Positions 1 through 11,218 are shown, counted from the first letter of the stretch. The stretch is DNA of 64,000 bases from Schistocephalus solidus (GCA_017591395.1 WEDG01003500.1:124001-188000); one strand, 5' to 3'. The notes: generated from the sequence alone by a model not told the origin. Numbers and translations: made by a program.

Positions 1-734
1 TTTCCAGTGCCCACAGAGGCTAACATCTCCCGGTGACAAAAATTTCAAACTGACGCTGAAATTCAGCTTCCAGCTCCCCTCGTCCTAGTAACAGCACGTT
101 CTTTTCTTCCTAACTGTTTACTTTAACTATGTACATAGCAATAGGACTGAACAGAATTTATTGAACGCAGACTTATGCTGACTTACTTTACTTTTTAACG
201 TTTCAATAGGAATTAAGCAAATATAATGATTATCCTTAACCAAATCTGACTGCGAAAGCACATTATTATGCATGAAACGCTTCATCGTCAAGTAACAAGC
301 GCTTGGACACGCTTTTTGCGTACTTTAACGGTGACCTTTATTCGCGTAAATCAGACTAGGTAAAATGATAGAATCCATTTTGTTTCCAACCAGAGAAAAA
401 CGCCATTGGCTTTAAAAATTCCCACCTTTATATCTGCGGAGTTCTGCAAATAGAAAATTCAGCTGACAGGTTTCTGCTGCTAATGCCTAGGCACGGTTTT
501 GGAAGAAAGCTAGGGGTAATGTGTACGATGTCCCCGTAAGATGGATAGCGTGTTTCGTTTAAAAGGGGATTTTAGAGGAGTTTATGTTCACATTGTGCAT
601 AATTTAAGGACGCTGCATGTAAAACGGCTTTCATTCGAAAGTAGATTAATATATGAAGAGAGCTTCTCTGAATGACGGAGCCAGTAGTGTAAAGCATAGC
701 ATTCAGCAGTGACTGCGGAAAAAATGTACGTACA

Positions 735-966
735 ATAATCCTAAAGTGGCTGGGTTTCCAGTGACCCCTATCTTAGGTACGTTAAAGCCAAGTTCATTGT
801 GTGCGAACAAGAGTCGTGGGTGGTAGACAAAGCAAGATAATAAAAATAATAATAATAATAATCCTTAAGTGGCTGGGTTTCCAGTGACCCCTATCTTAGG
901 TACGTTAAAGCCAAGTTTATTGTGTGCGAACAAGAGTCGTGGGTGGTAGACAAAGCAAGATAATAT
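735..966. repeat. 123-bp tandem duplication
   Basis: Two near-identical copies start at 735 (ATAATCCTAAAGTGGC) and 858 (ATAATCCTTAAGTGGC), 123 bp apart, joined by an AAT microsatellite-like stretch. Both carry the same TTTCCAGTGACCCC core and the same GAGTCGTGGGTGGTAGAC end. A related ending is seen near 37.88-37.93 kb, which suggests a mobile or dispersed origin. Confidence 0.85.
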
Positions 967-3110
967 ACCAGCCATTGCGCCCGACCCCACCTCCGGTCGT
1001 ACTGACTCTTTTTTACCAGGCATCATGGGTTACTGAGGGGGGAGATAGAGAGAGCGGTGAATGCAGCGCAAATCCACTGTCACTAAATAAATAGGTTACG
1101 CCCCAGGTCACCGTCCTTGGGTTCACCTGCTCTCTGGCACATGGTAAACATTGCAAGTAAAAATTATTCAACTGACTGTTCTTGTTGCAAAGAAGAAAAA
1201 TGTCCAATTACCGGGACAACCTGAGCTTTCAACCTCGTACAGGAACTACAAAATTGCTCATTTGTTGTTGCATTTTCACAGTGTCTGAGGATGGCCTCCT
1301 ATACAAGACCGAAAGCTCAGGCTTATCCATGTACTGTCCCAGTGATCACAAGTTTACCTTCTCTGTAGCTTTAATTGTTTTTTGAAATAATTTTGAAAAG
1401 ACTTTTGATTCAAAAATAAGTACTTTTGGTACTTTATTTTGCATGTGTCGAAGCGAGTTCACCCGGTTAGACGTAAAGTTATTTTGTGAATCAATTAAAA
1501 TTTCAAAAGCTTCCGGAAAACAAATATTGCTAATTTAGTCCTGCTATCACAGTAGACACACATCGGTTGGCTGCCGCATTATCCTTTTTTTCTTGAGCTG
1601 GTTGTAAACAACCTCCAGTTCAATGTGTCGAAAAAAGAATGAGGCATCGGAGTCTGTGTTCTTTAAGTTTTCAGTTAACTAGTGGTACATTTCACGCAGT
1701 TCTTCGTTAAAGACGTCGTTTTTATTGGTAATAAGAATTCGTGTTATTGATCACTTAAATATATGGCCGAATCAGTACAGCCAGGAATAATTTTCGCAAG
1801 GGCAAACTAAATCTACAATAGCTTTTCTGTCCTAACACTGTACGGCAAATGCCCATTTTGTGCTTTTGCAGTATAAAGCCAACATTTGATTTTTGTCAAA
1901 CCACGATACGAACTTATAAATGCACTTCCTTTTGACGACTTTCTGGAAACACGCTCGGAAGAAAACCGTTTCAAAGGTGGTCTTTATTTTCCAGTGATTT
2001 CTCCAATGTATTTTAAATAAATAATGCATATTAATCTCCTTTATTGCACCAATCTGTTAAAAACTTACTTCCATAATATTAATTCTGGGAGAAAGGGCAC
2101 TTTCAGATCTAAACATTCGAAATTACGATATTTTAAAAAATCATTAAATTTTAATTCAAAGAGCTTCTTATGAAGTCTTATGCATGGTAAAACAAGTTTA
2201 ACAGTTTTAGGAGGCCCACATGAGATTCTTTTAATGGTATAGAGGAAGGCAGGACTTTTTGTTATTTTAAGGTATATAGCTTGCAATTTGAAACACATAG
2301 CCACAGGTCTGGCTGGAGAAATTGTAAAACATTTAAATCAAAAGTAACAATTAACATCGTGTTAAAACAACAAAAGGTCTAATAGGCGACTAAATGCAGA
2401 CAAGAAAGCCTGTTTGGGGCATGGTTTTAATAAAAAATACTGGAGTTTACGATGTGATCGAAAATAAATGCGAAATATACCTTATACATAAGTATGCACC
2501 TTTCACCTTTCGTAGCTTCTGGAACCCGTCGTAAAGTAGCTAATCCAAAAGCCATTATCAAGAAGTAGCTGAGATATATCCTGCGTATGCTACATGGTGA
2601 CCCAAAATGCAACCTTATTTAAGTACTCACATCTCGTCGAAAATTTAGTTTAAAAAATTCCGTTAAAAGTTCAGAAAATATATCACCTAGTGTATAAATC
2701 AATTTTAACTCGGCGGCAAATATATCGACAAGGAATTTTAAGCTAACTTCTGATAACCCCCTAAGTGCATAGTGAACAAATGAAGTGATTTCTATCCTGG
2801 TCATTTCAGCAATCTAAAAGATGAATGCTCTACCATAAACCTATGTGTTTCTTAATGTGCAGTTCTGCTTTAATTCAAGCATTATGCTTGTTATCATGGC
2901 ATACTAGTCCATTGATTGCAGGAAATGGGACGTTGGCGTCTGTTCAGAACATTGCTTTGTATCCTTAGTTTTAGTTAATCATTCTGCTTCATTTAGGTTA
3001 GAGTTACGATAGCGTGAAGTTAGGTGTGTATATGTTGGATTGTATAACGGTCTAATTGAATGCAAAGAAAACGGATGATTTGGCTGATCCTGTTGGAAAT
3101 AACAATTAAT

Positions 3111-3467
3111 TTAAGATGCCAAACCAGCAACGCCCTTCATCAGCTTTTCAACTACCCCACCGCTATTGCCTTCGTGCTCGTATTGCACACACAACCATCC
3201 ATTGTGTTGGTAAGTGGGGTCGCACAAACAATCCATCCCCAAAATAAAAGGCTTTGAAAATTGAAAATAGAGTCTATAATCACATGTACGGTTTCTGAAG
3301 ACACTGAAATTGATCCGCTGATCCGCCATTTCAGTGAGCTCTGACGGCTCTGTAGCCTGCGGAAACGTTACAGTAACGATATCAATGGGGCACTCACCAA
3401 TCGCATTCCAGAACACACTTATCCCGTTGTGCCTTGGCATTCGATCTCCAGCCCCGCCAGTAGTCAT
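3111..3467 (-). pseudogene. Possible retroelement protease remnant fused to SINE sequence
   Basis: A 118-codon open stretch on the minus strand. Its first part overlaps SINE-like DNA. The later part has INFSVFRN..., then KPFILGMDCLCD, which is reminiscent of the ILGMDFL strand at the end of Ty3/gypsy-type aspartic proteases. There is no DTG/DSG active site in frame. It may equally be chance. Confidence 0.2.
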
Positions 3468-3500
3468 TCAAAGGCTTATATATCAAAGGCAGAAATATCT
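3387..3500 (-). repeat. SINE fragment, diverged
   Basis: It contains the family pieces GGGCACTCACCAATCG, CCCGTTGTGCCTTGG and CCCCGCCAGTAG in minus order, followed by CAAAGGCAG. It lacks a good tRNA head. Confidence 0.5.
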
Positions 3501-3534
3501 TCTCGAATAAGGCATGAGAGAATAGAATAACCCT

Positions 3535-3603
3535 TTTTGGCTGATTACGGCTTATATGTCAGATACGCCATTCCAGCGCGCCTTGTCTTTTTTATCGGTA
3601 AGA
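3535..3603 (+). repeat. SINE fragment, diverged, opposite to its neighbour
   Basis: The block reads TTGGCTGATTACGGCTTA, then GCCATTCCAG and CCTTGTCTTTTTTATCGG, matching the SINE body in plus orientation. It faces the minus fragment at 3387-3500. Confidence 0.45.
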
Positions 3604-6600
3604 TCTATTTGCCTATGATGAACCTCAGTAACTATCACCTTGGCTATTTGGAAGGTGAGATAAGGCTTCTTCTTTATACCTTCTGAGTGTGTATTCGAGA
3701 TTGATTAAGCCCTCGGAGCTGGTGTTGGAACCTTAAAAAACATAATCTGCACTCACCCTTGTCTTTTTTGTGTTGGGATCGTATTTTACCATGGCCATCA
3801 AGATATTCGCAATCCGGTCTGTCAGATATGTGATTTCTCTTCATCGTATAAAAGGAATACTTGAATAGATTCATCCAGTTAAAGCTGCTAAGCATACGAG
3901 CGCTATTGATCACCTCTGAGAGTTTGACAAACAACCAGTCAATCTACAAAAACCTACTATTTTTGTCCGCACATAAGGGACAGTAAAGGTGATAACTGAA
4001 GCTGCCCATTTGTCCCCTAAATTTATTAGCCAGTTGCACAGGGAAATAGAAGTCTCCCCTTTAATGCAAGTGGTCTTAATTTAATTTCCAAGGAAAGAAG
4101 GGTTAGTTATAAAAACAAGGTTTTAGGTTAAGTTAAGGGATCCGGTAAAGGTTTATCCTGCCCCATATTTAAACTGGTGCATTTGCCGACCAATCAATGT
4201 ACAGTACTATTTTAGATAATTGAAATGTCCTGCTTATCAATACTTGAAGTCCTGTGGATTTTTTTAACAATCCAATAAGAATGGGGAACCAATAGTCTTG
4301 ATAGCCGATTATGTAAAGTAATTTCCTCGTCCGTCAATGATGTTATCGGAGGACTTCCCGAAAGAAATCACTAGATAAAAGCGCCGAAAAATATGTTGTT
4401 GAGAGGAAGGGATGTTTGAAAGCTGGAGGAAATCCTACCGTCTTCTCTCGGCTTGGAGTGTAAACGCACACTTTGCACAAAACAGGGAACGTCTGCACAT
4501 TTCAGCCTACCGGCCAATCGGAAGCCAGCAGTTCAGGATAGCATAATAGTCATCGGCTGGACACAGCCAACCAGGTGCTTCCATTCGGTGCAAACGTCAA
4601 ATGCCTTAGGGCAGGATCGATATATTTGCATCAACAACCAACGCAACCACACGAAACGACCTCTCTGCTGCTGGCGCTGCTGCCACGTCTAACCCCCTCT
4701 CAGAGAAAAGCATTCTCATTTACTAAAACGTGCTCCTCATTCCTTATAGCAGCATTGACATTGACAGCAGAGGAACCTGCACCACCTTACCTCAGTCACT
4801 CGCACTTGGAACTTACTGAACACATATCCGTGGAAATTTTTATTTTCATATGCTTCAAACTCATCTTCAGCATGAACGCTATGACACTCCGTAATACGAT
4901 TGGTTTCAAGTCCTGAAAACTCACCAAGCATGCCGCTGCCATTTGGACGAAGACGGGCCAACGTTGAAATTGGTAATTAAACTTTACCTGATAATTCGTA
5001 ACATTTAACCAATTATATCTTATCCTTACAAACAATTACCGATGTGCAAACACTGTAGAATCTATGAATTATACGATCTACCTTAAAGTTCTGTTAGTAT
5101 ATTGAAAAGATTATCGGTTAGGAAAACGCAGCCAGGAGTCATTTTGCATAAGTACGCTCCGGTAGAATAAACTTAAAAGAGACGTATTCCAGAGTTAGTA
5201 GAAATAATTAAAAATAAATTTATTGACTGATTAAGTATGACATGCTCTCGGTGAGAGAAAAAATCTAATCAATCACAAAGGCAGATTAAAAATCTCAGGG
5301 ATTTTACCGGCATACGCAATTGGAAATACTTTTCTGTCCATGAAAATGCAGTTTGAGAATGTTAGTTTTGTTGATGAAACCAGAAAAAATTTGCTGCCCT
5401 GTTTAGGTTCGTAACTGCTATTTAGCGGCATACTTTAAAAGTTTCCTAGTAATCCGTTGAAGGCATGGAGACATAATTTTAATAGTAACAGAGCTCTTAT
5501 TATGTCCTTGGTTAAGCAAAGTTTGTTGTTCGCAATTCATTTTGGACTACTGGGCTTTTGTTAGAATCCCGTTTTCATCTTCACCTGAGCCAATGCAAAC
5601 AGGTCAGGCCGATTGCAAGTTTTCATCAGGCAAAGTCCAGACGTACAGGCCACACGGAGGACAGAGATGGAGACTTAAATAGGCACACTTTCTTTGATAT
5701 GAGGAAGCAAATTTATAGAACGTTATTCGATTAAATACAACTGTTGCTCAGGAAGGCTTAAAAAACTTAAATTTGTCAGTTTACCTGAAGCTAATCAAAC
5801 TCGCAGAAATATAGGAAAAGGCACTGTTGTGGTTGACTTTTTTAACTCCTGGCGACCGGAGGTATACTGTCTTACCTGTTTAGTTTAATATTGCAATTAA
5901 AAGATCTGCTACCTTCTTCGGATTAAATCCGGTGTTTCTGCTTCTATCTCTGATTATACAAATTCCCTGGTAAACCTAAACTACATTCATGCGATATACG
6001 TAGGCACAGAACAAAATTTCCTTCGCAAAAATTGGATTTAATATATCATACGATGAAACGTGGATTAGCATACTCGGGTGAGTTTTTAATGTGCACGCAA
6101 TTGACGATGGTCGTTGATGGTAGAGTTCATCAGTTTGTCACGCGCACGCTGTCTAGTTTACTTCGTATGGAGAAGTTTATTAGCGCAGTAGGTAACGTTA
6201 CCGAACAAGTTCAAATGCGAGGCTGCTCATCTCGTTGTACCTAGGTGTTTAATGTGTATTTCACGTACGCTAATACAAACCCGTGGCCCAGTTTTAGATC
6301 ATTAAAGTCAAAAGCGCTGACGGCTTATCGGCCAAATATTTCTATCACAGAATCGCTCTCTAGATACGCTTTGAATATCTACATGTTTATATAGCAAAAC
6401 GTATGCTTGAAATGACAAACCCAGTTTGTTTGATCTTCACCGCCATTTATTTGTATTATTTCACGTCAGTTTGTAAGTTTCTGCAATGAATTTGAGAAGG
6501 TTCTAGACTCAGTGGACACTTTTTTTACCTTAGTGTGGCTTGCTCGGTAAATGATCGCCTCAAGTCATTAAATACATATCTAATCAACATAGTAATAGTG

Positions 6601-7125
6601 ATTTAATTGAATGCACCTGAGCTGAGTTATCGGGTAATGAAGTAGCAGATGCATGAATAGGGGATTCATAAAATATTTAATCTTCCATAAAAATGGCACA
6701 AGCAAGTTTGTAAAACGAGCAGTAGCGCAGGATATTTGATTTCAGGTAGAAGCGGATGCATCATGTTCTCAAAATAAATCTCCGCTAAAGGCAAGAAAAT
6801 AAATTTTAATAATTTTCGCAGTCTACAAAATGTAACAGGTAACTACAGAACAGTTAAAAGTGCTATGAAAACTTTAAAATTAACCCCAAAACACAACGAA
6901 TCGGGCATATTCCGTAATCCAAATGGTGACCATCTTGCCAAATATTTAGAATATTATCAACTGCACCCGATAAGGCAACTTACCTGATGACCATGAAAGA
7001 GCTTCGAGCATAGAATTCAAAATCGAGGGAACCCGGATTAAAATCTAAAGTTATCTAAGCATGGCTTTGGATATGGTAAATAGATGATGTCTCATGGACT
7101 AGACATGCCCGTCCCCGTCACTTTT

Positions 7126-7950
7126 TTCTTTGTCGGTCTACAGCATGCCATGCCAAGATTGTGATGCAAGTTATGTTGGTGAAACGGGCAAGCGCCTGGG
7201 CACAATGTTGCATGGACACTGACTTGCAATCAACCGCAAAGACAAGTTGTCTTTGGTTTATGGTCACACACAACAGCTGAACCACAATTTCGCCTTTGAG
7301 AAAACGAGGGAGATTGGCCGAACCAATGAGAAGATGTCCAGAATGGTGCTCGAGAGTTGGTCCTCGACTAGCACATTAAACAGAGATATAGACTTACATC
7401 TCGCCTACCAGGCGTTCCGAAGAATGTTCGGATCAGTTTGGCCAGTTTAAATTAGGCAAACGAGCTCGCGGAACTGAAAGCCCACGCTCACGGAAAAGCG
7501 GGGTGGCGGCCGAAGTTCACATGACACAAGTCGAAACTGCCTCAACAATGCGCCCGTAAAAGGGAGAACAACTCAAGAGAGCAGCAAAGATTGATCAGTA
7601 CACTGATTGACGTGTGGGAGGCCATCAGGCACGCTACCTTGCCTAAAACTACGATGGTTCCAAAGGGGATAGCGGTCACGCGAGCCCGCAGGCATTCAAT
7701 CTCGGTGAGGTCTAAGGAAGTCAGCAGCGAAAGGGCAGGTCAAAGTTCACGCATCCACCATGGATATAATACGAGGCACGCGGCAAGACTGACTAACTCA
7801 AGACCACCAGGAGCAGCAAGCACTATACTCTGATGACGGAAGCGAGAAGGCTTTCGAAACGTCAGTACAAATACAATTTGGTCCATGAATTCGCCCTCTC
7901 CTCTTCTTTGTCTTCTTCAAGAGATGATGAACGCGATAAAATATCAGGAT
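7126..7950 (+). mobile_element. Penelope-like element fragment: GIY-YIG endonuclease and 3' end
   Basis: The translation from about 7141 reads CQDCDASYVGETGKRLGT, then after a stop NRKDKLSLVYGHTQQLNHNF, FEKTREIGR and MVLESW. This is the GIY-YIG endonuclease domain of PLE polyproteins (CxxC plus YVGETG). One in-frame stop breaks it, so it is dead. It is followed at 7826-7867 by a hammerhead-like core typical of PLE ends. The reverse transcriptase part is missing. Confidence 0.8.
7826..7867 (+). ncRNA. Hammerhead-ribozyme-like motif at a PLE end
   Basis: CTGATGA (7830-7836) is followed by a stem of GGAAGC paired with GCTTTC, then GAAACGTC (7856-7863) and AGTA pairing with TACT before the core. 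This gives stem I of 4 bp, stem II of 6 bp, a tiny stem III (ACGT) and a GTC cleavage triplet. One unpaired C sits at the base of stem II. Hammerheads at PLE ends are known; activity is not shown here. Confidence 0.6.
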
Positions 7951-7962
7951 CTCGAATCCTTA

Positions 7963-7964
<2 letters not shown>

Positions 7965-8008
<44 letters not shown>
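7965..8008. repeat. (TA)n microsatellite
   Basis: Pure alternating AT of about 43 bp next to a SINE copy. Confidence 0.97.
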
Positions 8009-8010
<2 letters not shown>

Positions 8011-8012
8011 GA

Positions 8013-8188
8013 ATAGAGACCGAGAAAGAGAAGGGAGACTAGAATTGCCATTTTAGCTTATTAGCCGTCATCATTCAGCAATACGCAATTTCAGGCGTTG
8101 TGGCACCAAAGGCTCGAACTTGTGACCTGTTGGTTAGAAGTCCAACGTTCTAACCACTGCGCCTCGAGCTCGTTGTCTTGCCTGTTTG
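8013..8188 (-). repeat. tRNA-derived SINE, head and 5' body
   Basis: In minus order it carries GAGCTCG, a box-A-like GGCGCAGTGGTTAGAAC, a box-B-like AGTTCGAGCC and the GCTAATAAGC body. The ribozyme core is damaged (AATGATGA with an insertion). Confidence 0.75.
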
Positions 8189-8340
8189 CAGTCTCCCTTG
8201 TCTTTTTCGGTCATGTTATTCTGCCTCTATCAGCAACTGCCTTACGACCACTGACGGGTCTAGGGAGTGAGCCCAAATGCACAACAGGACAATTTAGTCC
8301 TGCAACCGATCGCAGAGCATCTACTTACCATTCATACAGT
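8189..8340 (+). repeat. tRNA-derived SINE, 3' body
   Basis: It matches the 3' half of the family: GTCTCCCTTGTCTTTTTCGG, TGTTATTCTGCCT, GACGGGTCTAGGG and CCTGCAACCGATCG. It directly abuts a minus-oriented 5' half, so the two halves are inverted relative to each other. Confidence 0.75.
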
Positions 8341-8699
8341 AGATTATCTAATTCATGGAATGTCATCCTCGAAATTCATGATGGTAGTATGACGCATATT
8401 TGAAGTTTCTTATTGTGTTTTCGCAAATATTTGAGGCGAAAGAAAGCAGTTTACCAAGGAAGACTTCATTCAAGCTCTGTTTATTTAAGGCGAAACTGGG
8501 CAAAATGGGAGCAAATCCAGCATGTCTTTAGGTCAAGGTGTTGTCCTACGTAATTGCATCTTCTAAAACCAAACCTTCATGTTTGTAAGCGTTGTACGGT
8601 AGAGGAATAGCTTAATATATTTTTTATTTATCCCTTGACATAAGGGAAAATGTTATTCTGCGTTCACGAAAATCAGGTAAATGCAGATATGAGAGCTCT

Positions 8700-9270
8700 A
8701 CCAGAGCGAATTTAGTAATTTATTCAAACTATTTTCCAGAAATGGTTATCCAAGTGATATTTTCGTCGATGCATAAGATGACAGGAGTTCAAAATAGGAC
8801 AAGAGACTAGATTTTACCGGCCAAGTGCCCAAATCAAAGAACTGGAGAACACTTCCGTACATCGAGAACGTGTCTGAACTCGTTGAAAGACACCTGTGGA
8901 AGCATCACATCCAAGTGGCGCACAAACTAACGACTTCACTACGAAATCAGCTTGTACATCCTAAGGATAAGGTTGGCTATTTGGATAAAAAAGAAGTCGT
9001 ATACAAGAGATCATTAAACAGCTGCAATGTGGTGTTTTTTGGTCAAACAGGAATGTCAGCCTCCACGCGCATACATGAACATTAATTGGCAGTAAACAGG
9101 CGAGACCACTTGTCTTAAGTTGCCATGCATACGCTAGAAACTGTGCACAAAATTGGTTGGGACAAAACTTGCATTATTGCCTCCTTTCAATCTAAGAAAG
9201 ACCGACAAATTTTGAAAGCCAATTACTCAAATAACTCATGCCTTAACTGACATATAAAATTAGGCCCTGT
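8700..9270 (+). mobile_element. Penelope-like element fragment, linker and GIY-YIG
   Basis: The open stretch 8825-9085 reads LPYIENVSELVERHL, AHKLTTSLRNQLVHPKD, VVYKRSLNSCNV and FFGQTGMSASTRIHEH. This is the PLE linker followed by the GIY-YIG start (here FFGQTG). After a stop it continues LAVNRRDHLS and ASFQSKKDRQIL. It shares the flanking stretch TTTTCCAGAAATGGTTA with the 12.2 kb copy, so both belong to one family. It is broken. Confidence 0.75.
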
Positions 9271-9516
9271 GTACGACAACCTTAAATGAAGATGGAAGAG
9301 GCAACAGACAATCCACACGGAAGTTCACCCAAAAATGACAGGCATTGGCAGGAAAGACAAAGCAATATCGATTTTTTGGCATATTTACAATTTTAACTGT
9401 TTCGCAAAATTATATTACGTCTGACGACGAGCTTGGGAACCAATGTCGAAAATGCCCCTATAAAAGTAACTTATTTTTCCCAAAGAATTAATTTACTTCA
9501 AAATAGATAAATATAA

Positions 9517-9600
9517 GGATAAGGATTGGGTATGACTGGCTGATGACGTCTAATAAGCCAGAAATGGTCATTCCGGTCTCCCTTGTCTTTGACGGTTCCA
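9517..9600 (+). repeat. tRNA-derived SINE body fragment
   Basis: It contains GGATTGGGTATGACTGG, an intact ribozyme-like block (9534-9578) and GTCTCCCTTGTCTTTG. The tRNA head is missing. Confidence 0.8.
9534..9578 (+). ncRNA. Hammerhead-like motif in SINE
   Basis: Stem I strands are GACTGG (9534-9539) and CCGGTC (9573-9578), with one G-U pair. CTGATGA is at 9540-9546, followed by GTCTAATAAGCC and GAAATGGTCAT. Core bases are intact. Stem II has one weakened pair compared with the consensus. Confidence 0.6.
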
Positions 9601-9625
9601 TTCCATATATATTTATATATATAAA

Positions 9626-9795
9626 CGAGCCCGTAGCTCAATGGTAGAGCGTTCGACTCAATTACCAATGGTCGCGGGTTCGAATCCACAGTGTGCCACA
9701 CTTGGGATTGGGTATGATTGGCTGATGACGGCTAATAAGCCAGAAACGGCCATTCCGGTCTCCCTTGTCTTTTTCGGTTCCACCTTATCAACATA
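9626..9795 (+). repeat. tRNA-derived SINE with an alternative tRNA head
   Basis: A full head with box A TAGCTCAATGG (9634-9644) and box B GGTTCGAATCC (9677-9687) is followed by the common body. The head sequence differs from the GTGGCGCAGTGGTTAGAGC head in the tandem array, while the body is the same. It looks tRNA-like but the anticodon and acceptor arms do not fold well, so it is not a tRNA gene. Confidence 0.85.
9716..9760 (+). ncRNA. Hammerhead-like motif in SINE
   Basis: Stem I GATTGG (9716-9721) pairs with CCGGTC (9755-9760) with two G-U pairs. CTGATGA is at 9722-9728. Stem II GGCT/AGCC closes an AATA loop. GAAAC and GGCCATT follow. Core bases are intact, but A15.1 is followed by C instead of the usual U, weakening stem III. 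Confidence 0.6.
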
Positions 9796-9937
9796 TATAT
9801 GTATAGTTGGGCGCTCACCCATCGGTCACAGGACTCACTCGTCCCCGTTGTGCCTTGAAGCTAACATCAGGCCCCGCCAGTAGCCGTAAGGCAGCTTAGG
9901 ATAAAGGCAGAATAACCTGACTGACAAAGACAAGGCA

Positions 9938-9982
9938 GACTGAAATGGCCATTTCTGGCTTATTAGCCGTAATCAGCCAGCC
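9938..9982 (-). ncRNA. Hammerhead-like motif, array unit 1, core mutated
   Basis: The core reads CTGATTA instead of CTGATGA, changing the essential G8. Stem I and stem II are kept. Probably inactive. Confidence 0.5.
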
Positions 9983-10246
9983 ATACCTAACCCCAGGCAC
10001 TGCGGCGCCCGAGGCTCAAACTCGCGACCTTGTTGGAAAGAAGTTTAACGCTCATACCACTGCGCCATGAGCTCGTTGTTTTGCCAGTTTCAATCAGGAA
10101 TATTTACAATGGTAGTTGAGCGCTCACCGATCGGTTATAGGACTCACTCGTCCCGTTGTGCCTTGGGGCTAACTCTCAAGCCCCGCCAGCAGCCGTTATG
10201 CAGCTAAAGATATAGGCAGAATAACCTGACTGACAAAGACAAGGGA

Positions 10247-10291
10247 GACTGAAATGGCCATTTCTGGCTTATTAGCCGTAATCAGCCAGCC
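10247..10291 (-). ncRNA. Hammerhead-like motif, array unit 2, core mutated
   Basis: It has the same CTGATTA core change as units 1 and 3. Probably inactive. Confidence 0.5.
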
Positions 10292-10555
10292 ATACTCAAC
10301 CCCAGGCACTGCAGCGCCCGAGGCTCAAACTCGCGACCTTGTTGGAAAGAAGTTCAACGCTCATACCACTGCGCCACGAGCTCGTTGTTTTCCCAGTTTC
10401 AATCAGGAATATTTACAATGGTAGTTGACCGCTCACCGGTCGGTTATAGGACTCACTCGTCCCGTTGTGCCTTGGGGCTAACTCTCAAGCCCCGCCAGCA
10501 GCCGTTATGCAGCTAAAGATAAAGGCAGAATAACCTGACTGACAAAGACAAGGGA

Positions 10556-10600
10556 GACTGGAATGGCCATTTCTGGCTTATTAGCCGTAATCAGCCAGCC
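10556..10600 (-). ncRNA. Hammerhead-like motif, array unit 3, core mutated
   Basis: It has the same CTGATTA core change as units 1 and 2. Probably inactive. Confidence 0.5.
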
Positions 10601-10864
10601 ATACTCAACCCCAGGCACTGCAGCGCCCGAGGCTCAAACTCGCGACCTTGTTGGAAAGAATTTTAACGCTCATACCACTGCGCCACGAGCTCATTGTTTT
10701 GCCAGTTTCAATCAGGAATATTTACAATGGTAGTTGACCGCTCACCGATCGGTTATAGGACTCACTCGTCCGGTTGTGCCTTGGGGCTAACTCTCAAGCC
10801 CCGCCAGGAGCCGTAAGACAATTTAGGATATAGGCCGAATAGCATGACTGACAAAGACAAGGGA

Positions 10865-10909
10865 GACTGGAATGGCCATTTCTGGCTTCTTAGTCGTCAT
10901 CAGCCAGCC
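10865..10909 (-). ncRNA. Hammerhead-like motif, array unit 4, core intact
   Basis: The core CTGATGA and GAAA are intact. Stem I is GGCTGG with CCAGTC (one G-U pair). Stem II carries two substitutions (GACT with AGCC and an AAGA loop). Confidence 0.55.
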
Positions 10910-11173
10910 ATACCAAGCCCCAGGCACTGCGGCGCCCAAGGCTCAAACTCGCGACCTTGTTAGGAAGACGTCTTACGCTCTACCCACTTCGCCACAAGCT
11001 TTTAGTCTTGCCGGTTTCGATCGGGTTTATTAACAATGGTAGTTGGGCGCTCACCGATCGGTTAAAGGACTCACTAATCCCGTTGTGCCTTGGGGCTAAC
11101 TCTCAAGCCCCGCCAGCAGCCGTAAGACAATTTAGGATATAGGCAGAATAGCATGACTGACAAAGACAAGGGA

Positions 11174-11218
11174 GGCTGGAATGGCCATTTCTGGCTTATT
11201 AGCCGTCATCAGCCAGCC
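11174..11218 (-). ncRNA. Hammerhead-like motif, array unit 5, core intact
   Basis: CTGATGA and GAAA are intact. Stem I is GGCTGG with CCAGCC, fully paired; both sides differ from the GACTGG/CCAGTC consensus in a compensating way. Stem II GGCT/AGCC with an AATA loop is perfect. Stem III is the palindrome ATGGCCAT followed by U17. Confidence 0.65.

Larger units (their letters stand above)
1..7125. other. Upstream DNA without recognised gene
   Basis: AT-rich DNA with frequent stops in all frames. The only structure seen is a 123-bp tandem duplication (735-966), opposed SINE fragments (3.39-3.60 kb) and a weak protease-like open stretch on the minus strand (3111-3467). It may be an intron of the MLCK gene or lie between genes. 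No Ig or FN3 exon was recognised. Confidence 0.6.

Noticed and set aside
9627..9700. tRNA gene
   Set aside because: Box A and box B are good, but acceptor and anticodon arms do not pair and it runs directly into the SINE body.
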